Assembly (NCBI RefSeq): GCF_009857505.1
Contig: NZ_WWCP01000024.1
Location: forward strand, 23,588-87,587
Origin: Duganella lactea
Lineage (GTDB): Bacteria; Pseudomonadota; Gammaproteobacteria; Burkholderiales; Burkholderiaceae_D
Direction of reading: 5' to 3'
Length of the DNA stretch: 64,000 nucleotides
Position numbers and translations under genes: made by a program. The notes under the pieces were generated by a model, which saw only the letters and a program-made list of their open reading frames with translations, was not told where the DNA came from and did no database searches. The stretch's first letter is position 1, and the number at the start of each line of letters is the position of its first letter. Shown here piece by piece: positions 54,552 to 62,628 of the stretch.

Positions 54552-55782
54552 GTTTGCTATTCCACGGGGCAATTTTGGGCAACATCATCATCGCAGGGAA
54601 AGCCAGGATGAAGCAGACGATAAAGAACCAGAACCAGCCGGTTTCCGCGACAATATACCCCACCGAGGAATTGATGAATGTGCGCGGGACCGCCGCCAGG
54701 CTGGAAAACAGCGCGTATTGCGTGGCGGTGTAGCGCGGGTCGGTCGCGCGCGACATGAAAGCCACCAGTGCCGCCGAACCCAGTCCCAGGCTGGCGAACG
54801 CCTCAAAGCCGAAGACCGCGCTGAGCAGCAGCTTGTCCGGCCCGACCTGCGCCAGCCAGGCGAAGCCCAGAATGGCGATCGCCTGCAGCACGCCGAACAC
54901 CCACAGCGCGCGGTTGATGCCCAGTTTGATCATCCAGATGCCGCCCACCGCGCCGCCGGCCAGGCTGGCCCACCAGCCGGTGGCGTTGGCGGCCAGACCG
55001 ATGTCCTTGGTGGAGAAGCCGATGTCGAGGAAGAATTTGGTCGACAGCGCGGTGGTCATGGTGTCGCCGATTTTGTACAGCAGCACGAAGGCGATGACGA
55101 ACATGGCCTGCCTCCAGCCGTCGCGCTGGACGAATTCGCGGAACGGCAGCACCACCGCTTCCTGCAGATTCTTCGGCGGCGCGCCGTACACCACCGGCTC
55201 CTTGGCCAGCAGCGTGCAGACGAAACCGGGCAGCATGAAGGCCGCCACCACCCAGAACACGAGTTGCCACGGCTGGCTGTCCGCCAGCACCAGGCCGAGC
55301 GCGCTCGGGATCAGGCTGGCCGCCTTGTAGGCGTTGACGATGATGGCCGCGCCCAGGCCCTGCTCTTCCTCGGCCAGGATCTCGCGGCGGTAGGCGTCGA
55401 TCACCACGTCCTGGCTGGCCGACAGGAAGGCGATCAGGAACACCACCACCGCGATCAGCGACAGCTCCAGTTTTGGATCGAGCATCCCCATGCCGCCGAT
55501 GAAGGCGAACAGCGCCAGCTGCGTGACCGCCATCCAGCCGCGCCGGCGGCCGATCGGCAGCACGGTGTAGCGGTCCATCAGCGGCGCCCACAGGAACTTG
55601 AAGGTGTAGGGGAACATGGCCAGGCCGAACAGGCCGAGCGCCTTGACATCCAGCCCGGCCTTGGCCAGCCACGCCTGCATCAGATAGATCAGCGTGTACA
55701 GCGGCAGGCCGGAGCTGAAACCCAGGAACAGGATGGAAACGGTGCGTCCGTTGAGGTAACTGTACCAGGGCCTGTCGCTCAT
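54538..55782 (-). CDS. ampG: AmpG-type muropeptide permease (MFS)
   Basis: A 414-aa transporter with about 12-14 helices. YLNGRTVSILFLGFSSGLPL, LKFLWAPLMDRY-like FKFLWAPLMDRYTV and LSASQDVVIDAYRREIL are AmpG signatures. It imports GlcNAc-anhydroMurNAc peptides for cell-wall recycling, which fits the PBP2/RlpA machinery elsewhere in the window. Ten bases downstream of metW on the same strand. Confidence 0.93.
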   Translation of the reverse strand: MSDRPWYSYLNGRTVSILFLGFSSGLPLYTLIYLMQAWLAKAGLDVKALGLFGLAMFPYTFKFLWAPLMDRYTVLPIGRRRGWMAVTQLALFAFIGGMGMLDPKLELSLIAVVVFLIAFLSASQDVVIDAYRREILAEEEQGLGAAIIVNAYKAASLIPSALGLVLADSQPWQLVFWVVAAFMLPGFVCTLLAKEPVVYGAPPKNLQEAVVLPFREFVQRDGWRQAMFVIAFVLLYKIGDTMTTALSTKFFLDIGFSTKDIGLAANATGWWASLAGGAVGGIWMIKLGINRALWVFGVLQAIAILGFAWLAQVGPDKLLLSAVFGFEAFASLGLGSAALVAFMSRATDPRYTATQYALFSSLAAVPRTFINSSVGYIVAETGWFWFFIVCFILAFPAMMMLPKIAPWNSKHEKA

Positions 55783-55792
55783 TATTTAGTCG

Positions 55793-56395
55793 TTATTTTT
55801 TACGTAGTCGGAACACGGCAAGATCGCCGCGCAGATTAGGCAGGAATGATACCCGCTTCCCCTCCGCCAACGCCACACATTCGATCACTTCCAGCCCGCA
55901 TTCCTCGGCCAGATCGCGAAAGTCATAGATGGTGGCGCAACGGACGTTGGGCGTGTCGTGCCATGCATACGGCAGCGATTCGGACACCGGCATGCGCCCC
56001 TTCAGCAGCGCCACGCGGTGCGGCCAGTAGGCGAAGTTGGGGAACGAGACGATCGCCTCCTTGCCGACGCGGACGATGTCGCGCAGCAGGTCCTCGACAT
56101 GCTGCATCATCTGCAGCGACGATAAACACAGCACCGTGTCGAAGGAGTTATCGCCGAACAGTCCCAGGCCATGCTCCATGTCCTGCTGGATCACCCGCAC
56201 CCCGCGCTGGGTCGAGGCCAGCACCTTGTCGTCGGCGATTTCGATGCCGTAGCCGCTGCATTGCTTGTCGCTCTGCAGATAGTCCATCATTACGCCGTCG
56301 CCGCAGCCGACGTCCAGCACATGCGCCCGCGTCCCCACCCAGTGGGCGATGAAGGCCAGGTCCGGGCGCGCCGCGCTCAATTCATTAAAGTTCAT
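55793..56395 (-). CDS. metW: Methionine biosynthesis protein MetW
   Basis: A 200-aa SAM-methyltransferase-fold protein (HVLDVGCGDGVMMDYLQ as motif I). It is conserved directly after metX, here with an ATGA overlap (start 56395), and is needed for or modulates homoserine acylation in several proteobacteria. Its true methyltransferase activity is unproven. Confidence 0.94.
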   Translation of the reverse strand: MNFNELSAARPDLAFIAHWVGTRAHVLDVGCGDGVMMDYLQSDKQCSGYGIEIADDKVLASTQRGVRVIQQDMEHGLGLFGDNSFDTVLCLSSLQMMQHVEDLLRDIVRVGKEAIVSFPNFAYWPHRVALLKGRMPVSESLPYAWHDTPNVRCATIYDFRDLAEECGLEVIECVALAEGKRVSFLPNLRGDLAVFRLRKK

Positions 56396-57540
56396 ACCGT
56401 TCCCCCGATCTCTTTCCACACCTGGCCGTAGTAGGCGCGCACCATGTTCATGTAGCGCGGGTCGTCCAGCAGGAAGGCGTCGTGGCCGTGCGGCGCGTCG
56501 ATCTCGGCGTAGGTGACCTGGCGCCGGTTGCTCAGCAGCGCCTGCACGATCTCGCGGCTGCGCTCCGGCGAGAAGCGCCAGTCGGTGGTGAAGGAGGCCA
56601 GGAAGAATTTGGCCTTGGTCGCGGACAGCGCCTTGGCCAGGTCGTCGCCATGCTTGCGCGCCGGGTCGAAGTAGTCGAGCGCCTTGGTGATCAACAGGTA
56701 GGTGTTGGCGTCGAAGTATTCGGAGAACTTGTCGCCCTGGTAGCGCAGATACGATTCGATCTCGAAGTCGATGCCGAAGCCGAATTGGTAGTCGCCGGTT
56801 TCCGCCACGTCACGCAGCTTGCGGCCGAATTTCTCGGCCATGTCGTCGTCCGACAGGTAGGTGATGTGGCCGACCATGCGCGCCACGCGCAGGCCGTTCT
56901 TCGGCACCACGCCGTGTTCGTAGAAGTCACCGCCGTGGTAGTCCGGATCGGACAGGATGGCCTGGCGCGCCACGTCGTTGAAGGCGATGTTCTGCGCCGA
57001 CAGCTTGGCGGTCGAGGCGATCACCACGCAATGGCGCAGCCGGTCCGGGTACATGATCGACCAGGCCAGCGCCTGCATGCCGCCCAGCGAGCCGCCCATG
57101 ACGGCGGCGAACTGCGTGATGCCCAGCTGGTCGGCCAGGCGCGCCTGCGCCGCCACCCAGTCCTCCACCGTCACCACCGGGAAGGCGGCACCGTAAGGCT
57201 TGCCGGTGGCCGGATTGGTGTGCATCGGACCGGTGGAGCCGAAGCAGGAACCGAGGTTGTTAATCCCGATCACGAAGAATTTGTCGGTGTCCAGCGGCTT
57301 GCCGGGACCGACCATATTGTCCCACCAGCCGGTGCTTTTCGGCTGGCCTTCATAGTCGCCGGCCACATGGTGCGAGGCGTTCAGCGCGTGGCATACCAGC
57401 ACCGCGTTGGACTGGTCGGCGTTCAGCGTGCCGTAGGTTTCGTACATCAGCATATAGTCGCGCAGCGACGCGCCGCTTTGCAGGCGCAGAGGCTCGGCAA
57501 AATGCATGGTTTGCGGCTTAACGTATCCCAGGGATGACAT
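56392..57540 (-). CDS. metX: Homoserine O-acyltransferase MetX
   Basis: A 382-aa alpha/beta hydrolase-fold enzyme that acylates homoserine with acetyl- or succinyl-CoA in methionine synthesis. Start MSSLGYVKPQTMHF at 57540 (a longer frame to 57582 lacks family match). Nucleophile in VMGGSLGGMQAL, catalytic Asp in the SFTTDWRF region and His in DAPHGHDAFL. Acyl-donor specificity cannot be read by eye. Confidence 0.93.
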   Translation of the reverse strand: MSSLGYVKPQTMHFAEPLRLQSGASLRDYMLMYETYGTLNADQSNAVLVCHALNASHHVAGDYEGQPKSTGWWDNMVGPGKPLDTDKFFVIGINNLGSCFGSTGPMHTNPATGKPYGAAFPVVTVEDWVAAQARLADQLGITQFAAVMGGSLGGMQALAWSIMYPDRLRHCVVIASTAKLSAQNIAFNDVARQAILSDPDYHGGDFYEHGVVPKNGLRVARMVGHITYLSDDDMAEKFGRKLRDVAETGDYQFGFGIDFEIESYLRYQGDKFSEYFDANTYLLITKALDYFDPARKHGDDLAKALSATKAKFFLASFTTDWRFSPERSREIVQALLSNRRQVTYAEIDAPHGHDAFLLDDPRYMNMVRAYYGQVWKEIGGTV

Positions 57541-57586
57541 TGCTCTAGTTTTTATCGGAGGGGCGGCCCCACGGGCCATCAATCAA

Positions 57587-57614
57587 GGCGGGACCGCGAA
57601 TGAAGCGTCCCGCC
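57587..57614 (-). terminator. Weak hairpin after ptsI
   Basis: GGCGGGAC (57587-57594) and GTCCCGCC (57607-57614) pair over eight bases with a 12-base loop, three bases after the ptsI stop on the minus strand. There is no proper U-run, so any termination is weak or factor-dependent. Confidence 0.4.
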
Positions 57615-57617
57615 GAC

Positions 57618-59411
57618 TCACATCAACTGTAATTGTTCGACCGCGTCTGCAATTACGTTGGGTTCCATCGAGCGCATGATCTTGCGCGTCTGCGGCACGA
57701 TGCGCGCAAGGTCGCTGTTCAGGATTTCCTGCTTGACCGACAGCAGCTGGGCCGGATGCATCGAGAATTCCCGCAAGCCCATGCCCAGCAGCAGGCGGGT
57801 CAGCTTGACGTCGCCGGCCATTTCGCCGCACACGGCGACGTCGATCCCGGCCTTATGCCCGGCCGCGATCGTCATCGAGATCAATTGCAGCACCGCCGGA
57901 TGCAGCGGATTGTAAAGGTGGGCGACTTCATAATCAACCCGGTCGATGGCCAGCGTGTACTGGATCAGGTCATTGGTGCCGATCGACAGGAAGTCCATGC
58001 GCTTGACGAACATCGGCAGCGCCAGCGCGGCCGCCGGAATCTCGATCATCGCGCCGACGTCGATCTGCTCGTCGAACTTGATGTGCTGTTCGCGCAGCTC
58101 GACCTTGGCCTGCGCCACCATGGCCAGCGTCTGGTCGATTTCAAACGCGTGCGCCAGCATCGGCACCAGGATGCGCACCTTGCCGAACGCCGAGGCGCGC
58201 AAAATGGCGCGCAGCTGGGTCAGGAAAATCTGCGGCTCGGCCAGGCAGTAGCGAATCGCCCGCAGTCCCAGCGCCGGATTGAGCGCGGTCTGCTCGCTCT
58301 GGTCGAGCGGCTTGTCGGCGCCGATGTCGAGCGTGCGGATGGTGACCGGACGGCCCTTCATCGCCACCACGGCCTTCTTGTACTGCTCGAACTGCTCGTC
58401 CTCGGACGGGATCTTGCTGTTGCGGCCCATGAACAGGAATTCGGAGCGGAACAGGCCGACGCCGTTGGCGCCAGCCTCCATCGCCGCCGGACAATCGTCC
58501 GGCAGCTCGATGTTGGCCAGCAGCGTGATCGCGGTGCCGTCCTTGGTGATGGCCGGCGTTTTCTTGAGCTTTTGCAGTTTCTTGCGCGCGCGCGCGGCGG
58601 CGCCCTGGCGTTCGCGGTACTGCTGCAGCACCAGCGCGCTCGGATTGGCGATCACCACGCCGGCGTCGCCGTCGATGATCAGCCAGTCCTCCTGCTCGAT
58701 CAGCGTCGAGGCGCCGGACATGCCGACCACCGCCGGAATGTCCAGCGAACGGGCGACGATGGCGGTATGCGAGTTCTGGCCGCCGACGTCGGTGACGAAA
58801 CCGATGAAGGAGCGGTCGCGGAACTGCAGCATGTCGGCCGGCGAGATGTCGTGGGCGACGATGATCAGCTGCGGCTGGAACTCGTCGTCGCCGGCCGGCG
58901 CGGCCGGCGGCAGGATCGGCTCGGTGCCCATCAGCACCTTCAGCACGCGCTCGGCCACCTGCTGGATGTCGGCCTTGCGCTCGCGCAGGTAGGGGTCTTC
59001 GATTTCGTCGAACTGCGCCGACAGCTCGTCGATCTGCGTCAGCAGCGCCCATTCGGCGTTGTAGTGGCGGGTGCGGATGATGTCCAGCGGCGCTTCGGAA
59101 ATCATCGGGTCGGACAGAATCAGCGCGTGCACGTCGATGAACGCGCCCAGTTCGGTCGGCGCGTCCTTGGGCAGCTCGTTCCACAGCGTCTGCAGTTCCT
59201 TGTGGACGGCGGCCAGCGCCTGCTGCAGACGGCTGACCTCGGCCTCGACCTGATCGTCGGCCACCAGGTAGTGCTTGACGTCCAGCGCGGCCGGCGCCAG
59301 CAGGTGGGCGCGGCCGATCGCGATGCCGCGCGAGACCGGAATGCCGTGCAGCGTGAACGAGGCCATCGACTGGCCCGCGGGGAAACGAGGACGGCTGCGC
59401 TCCGCTGGCAT
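57618..59411 (-). CDS. ptsI: PTS enzyme I
   Basis: A phosphoenolpyruvate-protein phosphotransferase of 597 aa (582 if it starts at MASFTLHGIPV, 59366). The upstream ATG forms TAATG with the ptsH stop and has a better ribosome site, so I keep 59411. Active-site His is in GGQNSHTAIVARS; the PEP barrel domain has FLFMGR, IGTNDLIQYTLA and CGEMAGD. There is no N-terminal GAF domain, so this is the sugar-type PtsI rather than PtsP. Confidence 0.95.
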   Translation of the reverse strand: MPAERSRPRFPAGQSMASFTLHGIPVSRGIAIGRAHLLAPAALDVKHYLVADDQVEAEVSRLQQALAAVHKELQTLWNELPKDAPTELGAFIDVHALILSDPMISEAPLDIIRTRHYNAEWALLTQIDELSAQFDEIEDPYLRERKADIQQVAERVLKVLMGTEPILPPAAPAGDDEFQPQLIIVAHDISPADMLQFRDRSFIGFVTDVGGQNSHTAIVARSLDIPAVVGMSGASTLIEQEDWLIIDGDAGVVIANPSALVLQQYRERQGAAARARKKLQKLKKTPAITKDGTAITLLANIELPDDCPAAMEAGANGVGLFRSEFLFMGRNSKIPSEDEQFEQYKKAVVAMKGRPVTIRTLDIGADKPLDQSEQTALNPALGLRAIRYCLAEPQIFLTQLRAILRASAFGKVRILVPMLAHAFEIDQTLAMVAQAKVELREQHIKFDEQIDVGAMIEIPAAALALPMFVKRMDFLSIGTNDLIQYTLAIDRVDYEVAHLYNPLHPAVLQLISMTIAAGHKAGIDVAVCGEMAGDVKLTRLLLGMGLREFSMHPAQLLSVKQEILNSDLARIVPQTRKIMRSMEPNVIADAVEQLQLM

Positions 59412-59680
59412 TACTCGCCTTCGCCGAACTTGTCGTTGATCAGGGCGGTCAGGGCGGCGACGCAGTCGGCTTCGTCCGGGCCGTCGGCCTCCAGCAGCAC
59501 CTTGGCGCCCTTGCCGGCCGCCAGCATCATCACGCCCATGATGGACTTGGCGTTGATGCGGCGCGCGTTACGCGTCAGCCAGACATCGCTTTTGTATTTT
59601 GCTGCCAGTTGGGTGAATTTGGCGGAAGCGCGCGCATGCAAACCAAGCTTGTTGATAATTTCGAGTTCTTGCTGAATCAT
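59411..59680 (-). CDS. ptsH: Phosphocarrier protein HPr
   Basis: An 89-aa HPr. Phosphorylated His15 in KLGLHARASAKFTQLA and the regulatory Ser region AKSIMGVMML are both present, so HPr kinase control is possible. Receives phosphate from EI (next gene, TAATG junction) and passes it to the EIIA encoded upstream. Confidence 0.97.
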   Translation of the reverse strand: MIQQELEIINKLGLHARASAKFTQLAAKYKSDVWLTRNARRINAKSIMGVMMLAAGKGAKVLLEADGPDEADCVAALTALINDKFGEGE

Positions 59681-59725
59681 TTTTCTTCTGTCTCAATCAA
59701 TGCGCATTGCTAAAAAACGTCGGGG

Positions 59726-60127
59726 TTAGCCGACGCGTGTCCGGTTGTCGACGCGCACCGCGCCACTTTGCGCGCCGGCCAGCGCCATCTCGACCACCAC
59801 ATCGAGCGTGTCGCGGCGATAGGTGATGGCGCGCAGCAGCATCGGCAGACTGACGCCGGCGATCACCTCGACCCGGCCGGCGTCGGCCAGCCGGTTGCAG
59901 CAGTTGGCCGGCGTGCCGCCCTTGACGTCGGTGATCACCAGCACGCCCTCGCCATTGTCGAGACGCTTGATCGCCGCCGCCGCCAGCGTCTGCACCTCGC
60001 CGAGATCCTGGTCGGCGACCACATCGATCGCTTCCAGCTGCTCGGTGGGGCCGCGGAACACGTGGGCGCAAGCCGCCAGAAAGGCTTGTCCCAGCGGTGC
60101 GTGCGTCAGAAGTAGTATGCCTACCAT
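59726..60127 (-). CDS. PTS EIIA component, mannose type
   Basis: A 133-aa EIIA-Man domain with the phospho-accepting His9 in GILLLTHAPLGQAF and the second family segment VITDVKGGTPANCC. No EIIB, EIIC or EIID gene is nearby. EIIA-Man/HPr/EI without a permease is a known regulatory arrangement in Betaproteobacteria, where the chain probably senses metabolic state rather than importing sugar. Confidence 0.92.
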   Translation of the reverse strand: MVGILLLTHAPLGQAFLAACAHVFRGPTEQLEAIDVVADQDLGEVQTLAAAAIKRLDNGEGVLVITDVKGGTPANCCNRLADAGRVEVIAGVSLPMLLRAITYRRDTLDVVVEMALAGAQSGAVRVDNRTRVG

Positions 60128-60174
60128 ATTGTTAAACCGCCAGTCAGGATTAAAATTTTCTTGTCATCAGAGAC

Positions 60175-61122
60175 TTATTGGGCCGCCACCGCCGCCTCGA
60201 CCGCGTCGATGAACATCGCGGCGACCGGGAAGCCGGCCTGCTGGGTAATTTCTTGGAAGCAGGTCGGGCTGGTGACGTTAACTTCCGTCAGGAAATCACC
60301 GATAACATCTAATCCTACCAGCAACAGGCCGCGGGCGGCCAGAATCGGTCCCAGGGTATGGGCGATTTCAAAGTCGCGCTCGGTCAGCGGCTGCGCCACG
60401 CCGATGCCGCCGGCCGCCAGGTTGCCGCGCACTTCGCCGTTTTGCGGGATGCGCGCCAGCGAGAACGGCACCGGCTTGCCGCCGATCACCAGGATACGCT
60501 TGTCGCCCTGCTCAATCGCCGGGATGAAGCGCTGCGCCATGATGGTGTACTGGCCGTTGCCGGTCAGCGTTTCGATGATGGCGCCCAGGTTCATGCCATC
60601 CGCCTTGACGCGGAAGATGCCGGTGCCGCCCATGCCGTCCAGCGGCTTGAGGATGATGTCGCCGTGCTGTTTCTGGAAGGCGCGGATGCGCGCCTGGTCG
60701 CCGGTGACCAGCGTTGGCGAGGTGAATTCGCTGAACTGGGTGATGGCGACTTTTTCATTGTGGTCGCGGATCGCCGACGGCTTGTTGAAGACCCGGGCGC
60801 CCTGTTTCTCGGCCAGCTCCAGCAGATAGGTGCTGTAGACGTACTCCATGTCGAACGGCGGGTCCTTGCGCTGCAGGATGGCGTGGAACTGGCCGAGGTT
60901 GGTGTCCACCGGCGCGTCGGCGCGGTACCAGTCGGTGCTGTCGCCGGTGAAGTGGATGCGCGCCACGTTGGCCGTCACCACGCCCTGCTCGACCGCCATG
61001 TCCTTCTGCTCGAAGGCGTAGACCTCGTGGCCGCGCTGGTTGGCCTCCACCATCATGGCGTAGGTGGAGTCCTTGTAAGTCTTGAAGGTCGACAGCGGGT
61101 CGGCAAGGAAAGCGATTTTCAT
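60175..61122 (-). CDS. gshB: Glutathione synthase
   Basis: A 315-aa ATP-grasp ligase joining gamma-glutamylcysteine and glycine. KIAFLADPLSTFKTYKDST starts the family; ATP-grasp segments include VFNKPSAIRDHNEK, DIILKPLDGMGGTGIFRV and the end TEVNVTSPTCFQEI. Downstream of gshA and a repeat hairpin, upstream of EIIA. Confidence 0.97.
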   Translation of the reverse strand: MKIAFLADPLSTFKTYKDSTYAMMVEANQRGHEVYAFEQKDMAVEQGVVTANVARIHFTGDSTDWYRADAPVDTNLGQFHAILQRKDPPFDMEYVYSTYLLELAEKQGARVFNKPSAIRDHNEKVAITQFSEFTSPTLVTGDQARIRAFQKQHGDIILKPLDGMGGTGIFRVKADGMNLGAIIETLTGNGQYTIMAQRFIPAIEQGDKRILVIGGKPVPFSLARIPQNGEVRGNLAAGGIGVAQPLTERDFEIAHTLGPILAARGLLLVGLDVIGDFLTEVNVTSPTCFQEITQQAGFPVAAMFIDAVEAAVAAQ

Positions 61123-61184
61123 GGGTACGTCCAGTTGAGGTAATGACTGATTTTAGCCGAGATTGAAAACCGACACCGCCACAC

Positions 61185-61212
61185 CGTCATTCCGGCGCAG
61201 GCCGGAATGACG
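61185..61212. repeat. Perfect palindrome between gshA and gshB, ATTCCGGC family
   Basis: CGTCATTCCGGC (61185-61196) and GCCGGAATGACG (61201-61212) are exact complements around GCAG. It lies one base after the gshA stop and 62 bases before gshB, so gshB may need read-through or its own promoter. Same core as 43650-43681 and 16830-16859. Confidence 0.8.
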
Positions 61213-61213
61213 A

Positions 61214-62515
61214 CTAATACACCTCGGGATTGGGATCGGTACGCTCCATTTCCAGCGACGCCGCCAGCAACGCCAGCCGCGCCACCACGCCATACACATA
61301 GAAGCGGTTCGGCGCCGCCGTGCCCGGCTTGGCCTTCAGATCCGGCACCGCGTGCTGCTGCGCGAACGCCAGCGGCACGTATTGCGACCCCGGCGCGTTG
61401 AGATTCTGGTCCACGCCCCGCTCGCCGTGCACGCGGTAGAAACCGCCCACCACATAGCGGTCGATCATGTACACCACCGGCTCGGCCACCGCATGCTCGA
61501 TGCTCTCGAACGTCGGCACGCCCTCCTGGATGATGAAGTCGGTCACTTCCTTGCCATCCTTGATGACGGTCATCTTGTCGCGCTGGGCCTGGGTCAGCGC
61601 CTTGATCTCGCTGGAATCCTTGATGGTCAGGATGCTGGTGCCGTAGGTGCCGGCGTCCGGCTTGACGATCACGAACGGCTTTTGCTCGCGCATGCCGTAT
61701 TCCTTGTACTTCTTCTTGATTTTCGACAGCAAGGCGTCAATGTTGGCGGCCAGGCAATCGTAGCCTTCGCCGGTGCGGAAGTTGACCGCGTCGCACTTGG
61801 CGTGCAGCGGATTGAGCATCCACGGATCGACGCCGATCAGCTTGCCGAACTTCTTGCACACCTCGTCATAGGCGTTCAGGTGATTGCTCTTGCGGCGCAG
61901 CGCCCAGCCGGCGTGCAGCGGCGGCAGCAGGCTCTGCTCGTGGATGTTCTGCAGGATGTCCGGAATGCCGGCCGACAGGTCGTTGTTAAGCAAAATCGTG
62001 CACGGATCGAAATCCTTGAGGCCGACGCGACGGCCGTTCGGCGAACGCACCAGCGGCTCGACCACCAGCATATTTCCATCCGGCAGCGCGATGGGCGTCG
62101 GCTCGGTGACGTCCGGCGACAGCGAACCGAGGCGCACATGCAGGCCGGTCTGGCGGAAGATCTGCATCAGGCGGGCGACGTTTTGCCAGTAAGTGGCGTG
62201 GCGCTGTGTAACTTCCGGTATCAGCAGCAGGTTGCGGGCGTCCGGACAATACTTGTCGATCGCCGCCATGGCGGCCTGCACCGACAGCGGCAGCATCTCG
62301 GTGGCCAGCATGTTGAAGCCGCCGGGGAACAGATTGGTATCCACCGGCGCCAGCTTGTAGCCGGCGTTGCGCATGTCGACCGAGCAATAAAACGGCGGCG
62401 TATGCTCCTGCCACTCCAGGCGGAACCAGCGCTCAATAGCTGGGGTGGCGGCCAGGATTTTTTCTTCGAGGTCGAGCAGGGGTCCGCTGAGGGCCGTGAC
62501 GAGGTGGGGAACCAT
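61214..62515 (-). CDS. gshA: Glutamate-cysteine ligase, proteobacterial GshA family
   Basis: A 433-aa ligase of the GshA type found in Beta- and Alphaproteobacteria (not the E. coli type), making gamma-glutamylcysteine. Recognised from VPHLVTALSGPLLDLEEKIL, the FVIVKPDAGTYGTSILTI segment and ATP-grasp-like order; neighbouring gshB completes the pathway. Start at 62515 follows a GGAAG ribosome site. Confidence 0.93.
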   Translation of the reverse strand: MVPHLVTALSGPLLDLEEKILAATPAIERWFRLEWQEHTPPFYCSVDMRNAGYKLAPVDTNLFPGGFNMLATEMLPLSVQAAMAAIDKYCPDARNLLLIPEVTQRHATYWQNVARLMQIFRQTGLHVRLGSLSPDVTEPTPIALPDGNMLVVEPLVRSPNGRRVGLKDFDPCTILLNNDLSAGIPDILQNIHEQSLLPPLHAGWALRRKSNHLNAYDEVCKKFGKLIGVDPWMLNPLHAKCDAVNFRTGEGYDCLAANIDALLSKIKKKYKEYGMREQKPFVIVKPDAGTYGTSILTIKDSSEIKALTQAQRDKMTVIKDGKEVTDFIIQEGVPTFESIEHAVAEPVVYMIDRYVVGGFYRVHGERGVDQNLNAPGSQYVPLAFAQQHAVPDLKAKPGTAAPNRFYVYGVVARLALLAASLEMERTDPNPEVY

Positions 62516-62585
62516 GGGATTACTTCCTTATTACCGTGCGGATGTCGCAAGTATGGGCAAAAACGCTATTTTAAAGGCAGGAAAT

Positions 62586-62611
62586 AAAAAAAGCGCCCCG
62601 CAGGGCGCTTT
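62586..62611 (-). terminator. Intrinsic terminator of amt
   Basis: AAAGCGCCC (62590-62598) and GGGCGCTTT (62603-62611) form a 9-base stem with a CGCA loop. On the minus strand, the stem is followed by TTTTTTTATTTC, a strong U-run. It lies 17 bases after the amt stop. Confidence 0.9.
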
Positions 62612-62628
62612 CCTTGAAACATTGCTAA

